Positions 7,806-13,761 of a stretch of 24,174 bases of DNA are shown here, piece after piece (positions within the stretch are counted from its first letter, which is position 1; each line of letters begins with the position of its first letter). A program made the position numbers and the translations under genes. The notes below the pieces were generated by a model. The model was given only the letters and a program-made list of their open reading frames with translations. It did no database searches and was not told where the DNA came from. The stretch comes from an uncultured Eubacteriales bacterium (GTDB taxonomy: Bacteria; Bacillota; Clostridia; Oscillospirales; Oscillospiraceae): the NCBI GenBank assembly GCA_902477055.1, contig CABSFY010000023.1:1-24174 (forward strand). The letters run 5' to 3'.

Positions 7806-7843
7806 AACAAATGTTTGCAATTTTGCGTCCGCTGTGCTATACT
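7805..7843 (+). promoter_or_regulatory. lexA promoter with a putative LexA operator
   Basis: TTGCAA (7815-7820) and TATACT (7838-7843) are 17 bp apart. Overlapping the -35 is AAAC-AAAT-GTTT (7805-7816), which fits the Firmicutes SOS box pattern GAAC-N4-GTTC with the outer base of each half changed. An operator here would give LexA autorepression. The promoter is well supported and the operator is a reasonable inference. Confidence 0.7.
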
Positions 7844-7872
7844 ATTATAAAATAAGCAAGGAGGGCGCGGCA

Positions 7873-8442
7873 ATGGCACGGATGAGCGGAAAGCGTGAGG
7901 AGATTCTGGAATTTCTGCGGGAGTTTGTCGCAGAAAACGGCTATGCGCCGTCTGTGCGTGAAATCATGCAGGCGGTCGGCCTACGGTCCACCGCGACGGT
8001 GCATTATCATCTCTCAGCCTTGCAGGACGCGGGCCTGCTGACGGTGGACGGGTCGAAGAACCGTGCTATTTCCCTGCCGTCCCATCGTGGGCTGCCGGTC
8101 ATCGGCGTGGTCACAGCGGGCCAGCCGATCTTGGCGTCGGAGAATATTGAGGGCTATCTGCCGTGGGACGCGGAGCCGGACTGCTTTGCGCTGCGTGTCC
8201 GCGGCGATTCCATGATCAACGCGGGCATTCTCAGCGGCGACAAGGTGGTCGTTCGCCCGCAGCCGACGGCGGAAAACGGCGAGATCGTCGTGGCCCTCCT
8301 CGGCGACGAGGCAACGGTCAAGCGCCTGTATCGGCGGAATGGCGAAATTTGGCTCATGCCGGAAAATCCCGCCTACGATCCGATCGACGGTCGTGATGCC
8401 GTGATTCTTGGGAAGGTCAAGACGGTGATTCGGGAGCTTTAA
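7873..8442 (+). CDS. lexA: SOS repressor LexA
   Basis: A 189-residue protein of normal LexA length. The N-terminal winged helix-turn-helix (about 1-65, SVREIMQAVGLRSTATVHYHL) binds operators. The C-terminal S24 domain has the self-cleavage bond A82-G83 (VVTAGQP), the nucleophile S113 in GDSM and the base K150 in ATVKRL. When RecA filaments form on damaged DNA, LexA cuts itself and the SOS regulon is released. The start at 7873 follows AAGGAGGG; the frame extends upstream only into non-coding sequence. The terminator after it contains a parS site. Confidence 0.95.
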   Translation: MARMSGKREEILEFLREFVAENGYAPSVREIMQAVGLRSTATVHYHLSALQDAGLLTVDGSKNRAISLPSHRGLPVIGVVTAGQPILASENIEGYLPWDAEPDCFALRVRGDSMINAGILSGDKVVVRPQPTAENGEIVVALLGDEATVKRLYRRNGEIWLMPENPAYDPIDGRDAVILGKVKTVIREL

Positions 8443-8482
8443 GCTATCTCCACCCAATAGAATTATCACATTTCGTCATACG

Positions 8483-8522
8483 ATTCGTCTTTGTTTCACG
8501 TGAAACAAAGACGAATTTTCTT
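8483..8522 (+). terminator. parS: lexA terminator with parS site 2 embedded
   Basis: A perfect 34-bp palindrome (8483-8516) has the canonical parS TGTTTCACGTGAAACA (8492-8507) at its centre and is followed by TTTTCTT. In RNA it folds as a 17-bp hairpin (the central bases forming the loop) with a U-rich tail, so it should terminate lexA. In DNA it is a ParB loading site 86 bp upstream of parA. Confidence 0.9.
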
Positions 8523-8533
8523 CCGTGCAACGG

Positions 8534-8562
8534 TTGCAAATCGCGACAAATCGTGATATGAT
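8534..8562 (+). promoter_or_regulatory. Sigma-A promoter for parAB
   Basis: TTGCAA (8534-8539) and TATGAT (8557-8562) are 17 bp apart, giving a start near 8569 and a 24-nt leader. It lies just downstream of parS site 2, within reach of spreading ParB, so autoregulation is possible. Confidence 0.82.
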
Positions 8563-8592
8563 GGTCAAACGAAAACGAAGGGAGGCGGTTTG

Positions 8593-9360
8593 ATGGCACG
8601 CGTCATCGCCGTTGTCAATCAAAAAGGCGGCGTGGGCAAAACGACGACCGCCGTGAATCTGACCGCCGCGCTGGCGCAGGTCGGGCAGCGCGTGCTGCTG
8701 TGCGATTTTGATCCGCAGGCGAACGCCACCAGCGGCCTCGGCGTAAACAAAAAGACCGTTTCCCACACGGTCTACGATATGATCATCAACGAAGTTCCTC
8801 CCGAAAAATGCGTCGTTTCTACGAAATTTGGCAGTGTGATTCCCTCGGGCGCAGCGCTGGCGGGCGCAACGGTGGAGCTGATTGGGCTGGACCGCCGGGA
8901 GTACCGGCTCAAGGCCTGCCTCGACACGCTGAAGGACCGGTTCGACTGGATCTTCATCGACTGTCCGCCGTCGCTGGAGCTGCTGACGCTCAACGCCCTG
9001 TGCGCGGCGGACGGCATTCTCATCCCGGTGCAGTGCGAGTATTACGCGCTCGAGGGCCTGTCCGATCTGATGGCGACGCTCCGGGCGGTCAAGCGGCGAC
9101 TGAACCCGAAGCTGGAGATTTTCGGCGTTTTAATGACAATGTTCGACGGGCGGACGAACTTTTCCTCGCAGGTGGCGCAGGAGGTGCGCCGTCATTTCCC
9201 GGGGAAAGTGTTCACAACCGCCATCCCGCGCAACGTCCGTCTGGCCGAAGCGCCGAGTCATGGCCTGCCCGTCACGGCCTATGACCGGGCCTCGCGCGGC
9301 GCCGCGGCGTATCTGGCCGTGGCACAGGAGATCGTCCGCAAGCAGACGGCCTCCGTTTAA
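8593..9360 (+). CDS. parA: Chromosome partitioning ATPase ParA/Soj
   Basis: A 255-residue ATPase. The deviant Walker A KGGVGKTTT at residues 11-19, the DFDPQANAT segment after the second strand, and IDCPPSLELL (Walker B) mark the ParA/Soj family. ATP-bound dimers bind DNA non-specifically, and ParB-parS stimulates hydrolysis to move origins apart; in Bacillus, Soj also modulates DnaA. There is no N-terminal DNA-binding extension, as is usual for chromosomal ParA. ATG 8593 is chosen, with GGGAGG about 7 nt before it; a TTG one codon earlier is possible. parB follows 18 nt later. Confidence 0.96.
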   Translation: MARVIAVVNQKGGVGKTTTAVNLTAALAQVGQRVLLCDFDPQANATSGLGVNKKTVSHTVYDMIINEVPPEKCVVSTKFGSVIPSGAALAGATVELIGLDRREYRLKACLDTLKDRFDWIFIDCPPSLELLTLNALCAADGILIPVQCEYYALEGLSDLMATLRAVKRRLNPKLEIFGVLMTMFDGRTNFSSQVAQEVRRHFPGKVFTTAIPRNVRLAEAPSHGLPVTAYDRASRGAAAYLAVAQEIVRKQTASV

Positions 9361-9378
9361 CAGGAAAGGAGCTTCCCA

Positions 9379-10266
9379 ATGGCGAAGAAGCAGCATGGCC
9401 TCGGACGGGGACTGGGGGCGCTGATCGACGATTTTTCCCCGACGGAGGAGACGGGCGGCGTGACCGTTCTGCCCCTGCAAAAGGTCGAGCCAAACCCGAA
9501 TCAGCCTCGAAAATTTTTTGACGAAGAGGAATTACAGGCGCTTGCCGATTCCATCGCGGCGCACGGGCTGTTGCAGCCGCTGGCGGTCCGCGCAATGGAC
9601 GGCGGCTTTTATCAGATCATCGCCGGTGAGCGGCGGTGGCGTGCGGCACGGTTGGCCGGACTCTCCGAGGTGCCGGTCATCGTCGTCGAGGCCGACGATC
9701 GGACGGTCATGGAGCTGGCGCTGGTGGAAAACCTTCAGCGGCAGGACTTAAATCCGATGGAAGAAGCCGAGGGCTACCAGACGCTCATGCGCGACTACGG
9801 TCTGACGCAGGAGGAGGCCGCGAGCCGAGTCGGCAAGTCGCGCCCCGCCGTCGCCAACGCCCTGCGCCTGCTGGCGCTGCCGGACGAGGTGCGGCAGTAC
9901 GTGATCGACGGAACGCTCTCGGCGGGTCATGCCCGCGCCGTCCTTTCCCTCCCGAACGAAAAGCTGCAAAGGGCAGCGGCGCAGCGCATCATCGCCCTGC
10001 GGCTGTCCGTGCGGCAGGCAGAGGCGATGTGCAAGCGCATGGCGGCAGAGCAGCCGGTCGAGCCGGAGCCGAAAACGCAGCCCGCGCCGGTCGATTACGT
10101 CGGCGAATGTGAAAAACAGCTTACCCACTGCCTCGGCCGCAAGGTCCGCATCATCTGCGGCAAGCGCAAGGGCCGCTTTGAGCTTGATTTTTACGGTCAG
10201 GACGATTTGCAGCGTCTTTATGAGGCCCTGCAGCAGTTAAATATTCCGGAGGAACCCAATGACTGA
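9379..10266 (+). CDS. parB: Chromosome partitioning protein ParB/Spo0J
   Basis: A 295-residue CTP-dependent DNA clamp. Visible parts: the ParA-activating N-terminal motif around LGRGLGALI (residues 8-16), the CTP-binding GERRWRAAR box (83-91), ENLQRQDLNPMEEA (117-130), a helix-turn-helix (about 143-165, LTQEEAASRVGKSRPAVANAL) for parS recognition, and a C-terminal dimerisation domain. Two parS sites in the window are its targets. AAGGAG lies before the ATG. Its last 8 bp overlap the next gene, so the two are translationally coupled. Confidence 0.96.
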   Translation: MAKKQHGLGRGLGALIDDFSPTEETGGVTVLPLQKVEPNPNQPRKFFDEEELQALADSIAAHGLLQPLAVRAMDGGFYQIIAGERRWRAARLAGLSEVPVIVVEADDRTVMELALVENLQRQDLNPMEEAEGYQTLMRDYGLTQEEAASRVGKSRPAVANALRLLALPDEVRQYVIDGTLSAGHARAVLSLPNEKLQRAAAQRIIALRLSVRQAEAMCKRMAAEQPVEPEPKTQPAPVDYVGECEKQLTHCLGRKVRIICGKRKGRFELDFYGQDDLQRLYEALQQLNIPEEPND

Positions 10267-10696
10267 GCAAAAAAATACGGAACAGACCCAAGAAGAACCG
10301 CTGACTCCGAAAAAGAAACGCGCAATGCTGGAATATCTGGCGATCATGTTCGCCGTGGCGTTCCTGTTCGTCGCGATCTCGCTGCTGGTGAAGGTCAGCG
10401 CGATGCAGGACGACCTCAACGCGGCAAACACCGGCGCATCCCTCAACATCAGTGCGCTGGAGGCGCAGGTCGAGAGCATCGGGGCGGAAAATACCGAGCT
10501 GCAAACCGCGCTCGATCAGGCACAGCGCAGCGCCAAGGCAAACGAGCTGCTCGTTCTGGCGCAGGAGGCCAACACCAGCCGCGACAGTATCGCCTTCCAC
10601 GGCTATATGGCCGAGCTGGAGGGCTACAGCGACGCGCTGAGCGATTCGTCGCTTGAGATTTATCGGACGCTTTTGACCCATCTGACCAAATCATAA
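10259..10696 (+). CDS. Small membrane coiled-coil protein of unknown function
   Basis: A 145-residue protein with a charged cytoplasmic N-terminus ending PKKKR (about 1-22), one transmembrane helix (about 24-46), a predicted coiled coil (about 62-95, heptads such as SALEAQVESIGAENTELQTAL) and a helical C-terminus. It has no family I can name. Its ATG overlaps the end of parB by 8 bp, and the GGAGG ribosome site lies inside parB, so it is made together with ParB. The topology would put the coiled coil outside the membrane. A link to segregation or the division site is only a suggestion from gene position. Confidence 0.85.
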   Translation: MTEQKNTEQTQEEPLTPKKKRAMLEYLAIMFAVAFLFVAISLLVKVSAMQDDLNAANTGASLNISALEAQVESIGAENTELQTALDQAQRSAKANELLVLAQEANTSRDSIAFHGYMAELEGYSDALSDSSLEIYRTLLTHLTKS

Positions 10697-10717
10697 ATCC
10701 TGTTATGAGGTGATATT

Positions 10718-12007
10718 ATGCTGGATATTAAACGCATCAAGGACAATCCCGAGGCCGTCAAGGCCGGACTCCGCGCGAAGGAGGTCGATTGCGACAAGGA
10801 AGTCGATCGTATTCTCGAGCTGGACGCGCAGCGCCGCAGCCTGATCCTCGCCACGGAAACGGACAAGGCCGAGCAAAACCGCGTTTCCAAGGAGATTCCG
10901 ATGAAAAAGAAGGCAGGCGAGGATGTCGCGCCGATCTTTAAGCGCATGGCCGAGCTGAAGGCGGAGATCGCCGCCAACGACGCCAAGCTGACCGAGGTCG
11001 AGGCCGAATACCGCACGCTCATGCTGAGTCTGCCGAACCTCCCCGACCCCGACCTCAAGCCCGGCGGCAAGGAAAATAACGAACCGCTGCGCTACTACGG
11101 CGAGCCGCATAAGTTCGATTTTACCCCGAAGCACCACGTCGATCTGTGCACCGACCTCGGCCTCATCGACTATGAACGCGGCACGCGGCTGGCCGGCTCC
11201 GGCTTCTGGATGTACCGCGGCCTCGGCAGCCGTCTGGAATGGGCGCTGCTGAACTATTTCATCGACTGCCACCTGAACGACGGCTACGAGATGGTCATCC
11301 TGCCGCATATGCTGGAGTACCAGTGCGGCGAAACGGCGGGCCAGTTCCCGAAGTTCGCCGACGAGGTCTACAAGATCGAAAATCCGACCGACGACCGGAT
11401 GCACTTCATGCTCCCGACGGCCGAAACCGCGCTGGCCAGCCTCCATCGCGGCGAGATTCTGAACGAAAGCGACCTGCCGCATAAGCTGTTCGCCTACACG
11501 CCCTGCTTCCGCCGCGAGGCCGGCTCCCACCGCGCCGACGAACGCGGTATGGTGCGCGGCCACCAGTTCAACAAGGTCGAGATGTTCCAGTACACCCTGC
11601 CGGAGAAGTCCGACGAGGCGTTCGAGGAGCTGGTCGGCAAGGCCGAAGCGCTGGTGCGCGGCCTCGGCTTCCATTTCCGCACGGTGAAGCTGGCGGCGGG
11701 CGACTGCTCGGCCTCCATGGCGCGGACGTATGACATTGAAATTCAGATCCCGTCCATGAACGGCTACAAGGAGGTTTCTTCCGTTTCCAACGCGCGGGAT
11801 TATCAGGCGCGGCGCGGCAACATCCGCTTCCGCCGCGAGGCGACCGGCAAGACCGAGTTCGTCCACACGCTCAACGGCTCCGGCCTGGCCACGAGCCGCA
11901 TCTTCCCCGCCATGGTCGAACAGAACCAGCGCGCCGACGGCAGCGTCGTCGTCCCGGAGGTCCTGCGCAAATACCTCGGCGGTCTTGAGATCATCGAGAA
12001 AAAATAA
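10718..12007 (+). CDS. serS: Serine-tRNA ligase
   Basis: A 429-residue class II synthetase of normal length. An N-terminal antiparallel coiled coil (about 30-105) reaches the long variable arm of tRNA(Ser). The catalytic core has motif 2 around residues 262-290 (FRREAG...RGMVRGHQFNKVE) and motif 3 around 386-400 (GSGLATSR). It charges tRNA(Ser) and also tRNA(Sec) where present. GAGGTG precedes the ATG. There is no T-box leader: only 21 nt separate it from the previous gene, so it probably belongs to the parAB transcript. The stop codon lies in the U-tract of the terminator that serves the opposing toxin gene. Confidence 0.97.
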   Translation: MLDIKRIKDNPEAVKAGLRAKEVDCDKEVDRILELDAQRRSLILATETDKAEQNRVSKEIPMKKKAGEDVAPIFKRMAELKAEIAANDAKLTEVEAEYRTLMLSLPNLPDPDLKPGGKENNEPLRYYGEPHKFDFTPKHHVDLCTDLGLIDYERGTRLAGSGFWMYRGLGSRLEWALLNYFIDCHLNDGYEMVILPHMLEYQCGETAGQFPKFADEVYKIENPTDDRMHFMLPTAETALASLHRGEILNESDLPHKLFAYTPCFRREAGSHRADERGMVRGHQFNKVEMFQYTLPEKSDEAFEELVGKAEALVRGLGFHFRTVKLAAGDCSASMARTYDIEIQIPSMNGYKEVSSVSNARDYQARRGNIRFRREATGKTEFVHTLNGSGLATSRIFPAMVEQNQRADGSVVVPEVLRKYLGGLEIIEKK

Positions 12008-12047
12008 AAATCAACGGCGGAAGCACTTGCAATCGTGCTTCCGCCGT
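12000..12047 (-). terminator. Rho-independent terminator of the toxin mRNA (minus strand)
   Basis: A perfect 13-bp stem (12014-12026 with 12035-12047) with an 8-nt loop. The T-rich tract is on the minus strand (TGATTTTTATTTTTTC, reading down from 12013), so this is a strong terminator for minus-strand transcription from the toxin gene. On the plus strand it is followed by GGTATAG and would terminate serS poorly. Confidence 0.85.
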
Positions 12048-12055
12048 GGTATAGT
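12027..12055 (+). promoter_or_regulatory. Promoter of the antisense antitoxin RNA
   Basis: TTGCAA (12027-12032) and TATAGT (12050-12055) are 17 bp apart on the plus strand, giving a start near 12062. The -35 element sits in the loop of the opposing terminator hairpin. No plus-strand gene follows, only a terminator about 90 nt on, so it drives a short RNA. Confidence 0.78.
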
Positions 12056-12061
12056 GTAGAT

Positions 12062-12150
12062 AAAGGTGCTGCCGACGAACGGTTGCCTCCTTATGTTTGG
12101 CAGATTACTCCGTCGCGCTTGGGGAAGCTTGGGACGGAGTAATCTTTTTG
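12062..12150 (+). ncRNA. Putative type I antitoxin antisense RNA (about 90 nt)
   Basis: The RNA is bounded by its own promoter (12027-12055) and its own terminator. The terminator is a 13-bp perfect stem (12102-12114 with 12133-12145) followed by TTTTGTCT. It carries no reading frame with a ribosome site. It is fully complementary to the 3' UTR of the toxin mRNA, which runs on the minus strand from about 12316 to about 12000. This is the layout of type I systems such as txpA/ratA, where an antisense RNA to the 3' end of the toxin message blocks translation or recruits RNase III. Ends are predicted to within a few bases. Confidence 0.72.
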
Positions 12151-12152
12151 TC
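12102..12152 (+). terminator. Terminator of the antitoxin RNA, probably also of serS
   Basis: A perfect 13-bp stem AGATTACTCCGTC (12102-12114) with 12133-12145, an 18-nt loop and a T-run on the plus strand only. Because the hairpin at 12014-12047 lacks a plus-strand T run, serS readthrough would also stop here. Confidence 0.85.
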
Positions 12153-12158
12153 TAAAGA

Positions 12159-12251
12159 TTACTTGTTTCTAATGTCAATGATCGCAATGACGATAGAAAT
12201 GATGGCGCAGATTGCAGTAATCAGGGCAAAAAGCTCGACGTATGTAACCAT
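12159..12251 (-). CDS. Putative type I toxin: 30-residue hydrophobic peptide
   Basis: The 30-codon frame reads MVTYVELFALITAI..., continues as an isoleucine/alanine-rich transmembrane helix (about residues 7-25) and ends with the charged tail DIRNK. Peptides of this size and design, often starting MVTY, are annotated in Firmicutes as putative holin-like toxins and act by inserting in the inner membrane. A GGGGGTG ribosome site lies 7 nt before the ATG, and part of it can pair in a small hairpin (12264-12267 with 12271-12274). It has its own promoter (12323-12351), a 5'-terminal hairpin, a 3' UTR of about 150 nt and an antisense RNA. It is too short for ordinary gene callers. Toxicity is inference. 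Confidence 0.78.
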   Translation of the reverse strand: MVTYVELFALITAICAIISIVIAIIDIRNK

Positions 12252-12302
12252 TGCGCATCACCCCCTCACGGAGGCCGACCGTCCGCCGTTGGTGGCAGCA
12301 CC

Positions 12303-12317
12303 CGGTGCATTGCACCG
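12303..12317 (-). promoter_or_regulatory. 5'-terminal hairpin of the toxin mRNA
   Basis: A perfect 7-bp stem with a one-base centre (CGGTGCA, T, TGCACCG) starts within a base or two of the predicted transcription start (about 12316). The true loop would be 3 or more nt with a shorter stem. Such 5'-end structures protect stable type I toxin messages from decay. Confidence 0.6.
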
Positions 12318-12322
12318 CAATT

Positions 12323-12351
12323 ATCATAGCACAGTGACATGAAAAAGACAA
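12323..12351 (-). promoter_or_regulatory. Promoter of the toxin mRNA
   Basis: On the minus strand TTGTCT (12346-12351) and TATGAT (12323-12328) are 17 bp apart. A 9-bp inverted repeat, ACAGTGACA (12331-12339) and TGTCACTGT (12362-12370), brackets the -35 element and could be an operator. Confidence 0.75.
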
Positions 12352-12368
12352 GCTGCCTTCGTGTCACT

Positions 12369-12423
12369 GTACAAATATTTTGTACTGCTTTCCCTCCCCG
12401 GTGCATATGCTTTTCGGGGAGGG
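12369..12423 (+). promoter_or_regulatory. Palindrome and ribosome-site-sequestering hairpin ahead of the DUF6512-like gene
   Basis: GTACAAA-TAT-TTTGTAC (12369-12385) is a perfect 7+7 palindrome. It is followed by a 9-bp stem, CCCTCCCCG (12392-12400) with CGGGGAGGG (12415-12423), and a 14-nt loop. The right arm contains the ribosome binding site GGGGAGGG of the gene starting at 12430, so the folded leader should block translation. The trigger that would open it is unknown. Confidence 0.7.
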
Positions 12424-12429
12424 ATCGCT

Positions 12430-12945
12430 ATGTTTACGGTGAAAAAACGCGCGGCGACGCGGCGGGGGTATTGGATCGCGGCGGTCGCGGCGGCGCTGGC
12501 GGGGAGTGCGCTGCATTTTCTTTACGATGTGCTGCCCAATCCGCTGACGGCGCTCATCAGCCCGGTGAACGAAAGCGTCTGGGAGCATCTGAAGCTGTTG
12601 TTTTTCCCGACGCTGGCCGTCGCGCCGGTGCTGTCGTGGCGGGAACCGCTGCCGCATCGGTTTTGGAGCGGTTTTTTCGCGGCGCTGCTGGCCATGCCCG
12701 CGCTGCTGACGGGTGTTTACTATCTGCTGGCGGCGGGCTTTGCGGTCCATTCGACGGCGCTGGACATCGGGCTGTACTTTCTGGTGATGCTTTACGGCTT
12801 TTCGCTGGCGTACCGGCTGCGCGAAAGCGGGCGGCTGGAGCGGGCGGCGCCGTGGCTGCTGCTGCCGATAGCGCTTTACGGCGCATCGCTGATCCTGTTC
12901 AGCTTCGGCGCACCGGAGCTGCCAATCTTTCAGCCGCCGGTGTAG
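12430..12945 (+). CDS. DUF6512-like integral membrane protein
   Basis: A 171-residue protein with about five hydrophobic helices. The segment HFLYDVLPNPLTALISPVNE, followed by SVWEHLKLLFFP, is the hallmark I associate with the DUF6512 family, whose function is unknown. The start at 12430 is chosen because GGGGAGGG precedes it and the basic N-terminus (TVKKRAATRRG) fits a first membrane helix; the longer frame from 12361 would cross the leader hairpin. It stands alone, divergent from the toxin gene and upstream of rpmH, which has its own promoter. The function is not known. Confidence 0.82.
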   Translation: MFTVKKRAATRRGYWIAAVAAALAGSALHFLYDVLPNPLTALISPVNESVWEHLKLLFFPTLAVAPVLSWREPLPHRFWSGFFAALLAMPALLTGVYYLLAAGFAVHSTALDIGLYFLVMLYGFSLAYRLRESGRLERAAPWLLLPIALYGASLILFSFGAPELPIFQPPV

Positions 12946-13018
12946 CTCTATATCTTGTGTCCGGCCCGATCACAGGTCACAAGTTTGCGCAATTCCGGAG
13001 AAAAAATGAAATTTCTTG

Positions 13019-13048
13019 TTGACTTTCCGGTGGTTTTTGCAGTATAAT
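13019..13048 (+). promoter_or_regulatory. Sigma-A promoter of the rpmH-rnpA cluster
   Basis: TTGACT (13019-13024) and TATAAT (13043-13048) are separated by 18 bp, giving a start near 13055 and a leader of about 75 nt before rpmH. Confidence 0.85.
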
Positions 13049-13130
13049 ACCATTTGCATGACTATGTGCAACATTTTTCGATTGCTACGGCTTTGCCGTT
13101 GAGCATAATCTAACAGGAGGTGTACACGAG

Positions 13131-13265
13131 ATGCTGCGTACCTATCAACCCAGAAAGCGTCACCGCGCCAAGGTCCATGGTTTCCGCAAGAGAATGGCGA
13201 CCGCCAACGGCCGCAAGGTGCTTGCCCGCCGCCGCGCGAAAGGCAGAGCTGTCCTGTCCGCCTAA
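13131..13265 (+). CDS. rpmH: Large ribosomal subunit protein bL34
   Basis: A 44-residue, Arg/Lys-rich protein: MLRTYQPRKRHRAK, then GFRKRM, NGRKVLARRRAKGR and a short tail. This is the standard bL34 sequence and length. It binds 23S rRNA in the large subunit. AGGAGG lies 10 nt before the ATG. It heads the conserved rpmH-rnpA-yidD-yidC-jag cluster found near many bacterial origins. A terminator between it and rnpA should keep L34 output above that of the rest. Confidence 0.97.
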   Translation: MLRTYQPRKRHRAKVHGFRKRMATANGRKVLARRRAKGRAVLSA

Positions 13266-13307
13266 GGAAACGTGACCGCACCGTACTGCTGGAATGTCAA
13301 GTCAGAG

Positions 13308-13338
13308 GGCGAACAGAGGAATCTCTGTTCGCCTTTTT
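13308..13338 (+). terminator. Intercistronic terminator/attenuator between rpmH and rnpA
   Basis: A perfect 11-bp stem (GGCGAACAGAG, 13308-13318, with 13323-13333), a 4-nt loop and five Ts. No clear promoter follows before rnpA, so partial readthrough probably supplies the downstream genes. Confidence 0.88.
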
Positions 13339-13422
13339 GCTGCATCTCCGCAGAAATTTGACGGCACATTCCGGCCGTCGTTGTCGTATCATCTTACCTG
13401 CCGCCGGGGAGGCTTCCGTTCC

Positions 13423-13761
13423 ATGCTGCACACCGTTTCGTTGAAAGAGAATTCGGCCTTCCGCCGCCTGTATCACCGCGGGGCCTCTGCGGCCAACCGC
13501 TATCTGGTGGTCTACTGCCGCCGCAACGGGCAGCCGGTGAGCCGTCTGGGCTTCACCGTCAGTACGAAGCTCGGTCACGCGGTGGTGCGCAACCGAATTC
13601 GCCGCCGTCTGCGCGAGATTTACCGCCTGAACGAGGCCAAGGCCGGCTACGACATCGTTGTCGTCGTCCGTACCGCCGCGATCGAGGCCGATCACGCCGC
13701 GCTGACCAAGGCGCTGACGTCGCTGCTGCGGCGGTTGGAGCTGGCGGAGGAGCCGCAATGA
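13423..13761 (+). CDS. rnpA: Ribonuclease P protein component
   Basis: A 112-residue basic protein that binds RNase P RNA and helps it cut the 5' leader from pre-tRNA. The RNR signature is seen in VVRNRIRRRLREIYR (about 55-68), with LGFTVSTKLG before it. The start at 13423 follows GGGGAGG at 10 nt; the frame opens earlier (13294), but that part overlaps the terminator stem and is not conserved. It overlaps yidD by 4 bp (ATGA). Confidence 0.96.
   Translation: MLHTVSLKENSAFRRLYHRGASAANRYLVVYCRRNGQPVSRLGFTVSTKLGHAVVRNRIRRRLREIYRLNEAKAGYDIVVVVRTAAIEADHAALTKALTSLLRRLELAEEPQ

Noticed and set aside
10697..10717. T-box or other leader for serS
   Set aside because: Only 21 nt separate serS from the previous gene, with no room for a T-box and no specifier or T-box sequence.
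12097..12342. 81-codon plus-strand frame across the toxin locus
   Set aside because: It runs antisense to the 30-residue peptide and through the antitoxin terminator hairpin. It has no ribosome site at its start, and the minus-strand frame has all expected signals.
13006..13047. 13-codon frame with GGAG before it, ahead of rpmH
   Set aside because: It lies on top of the -35 and -10 elements of the rpmH promoter, so it would not be transcribed from that promoter. Probably chance.
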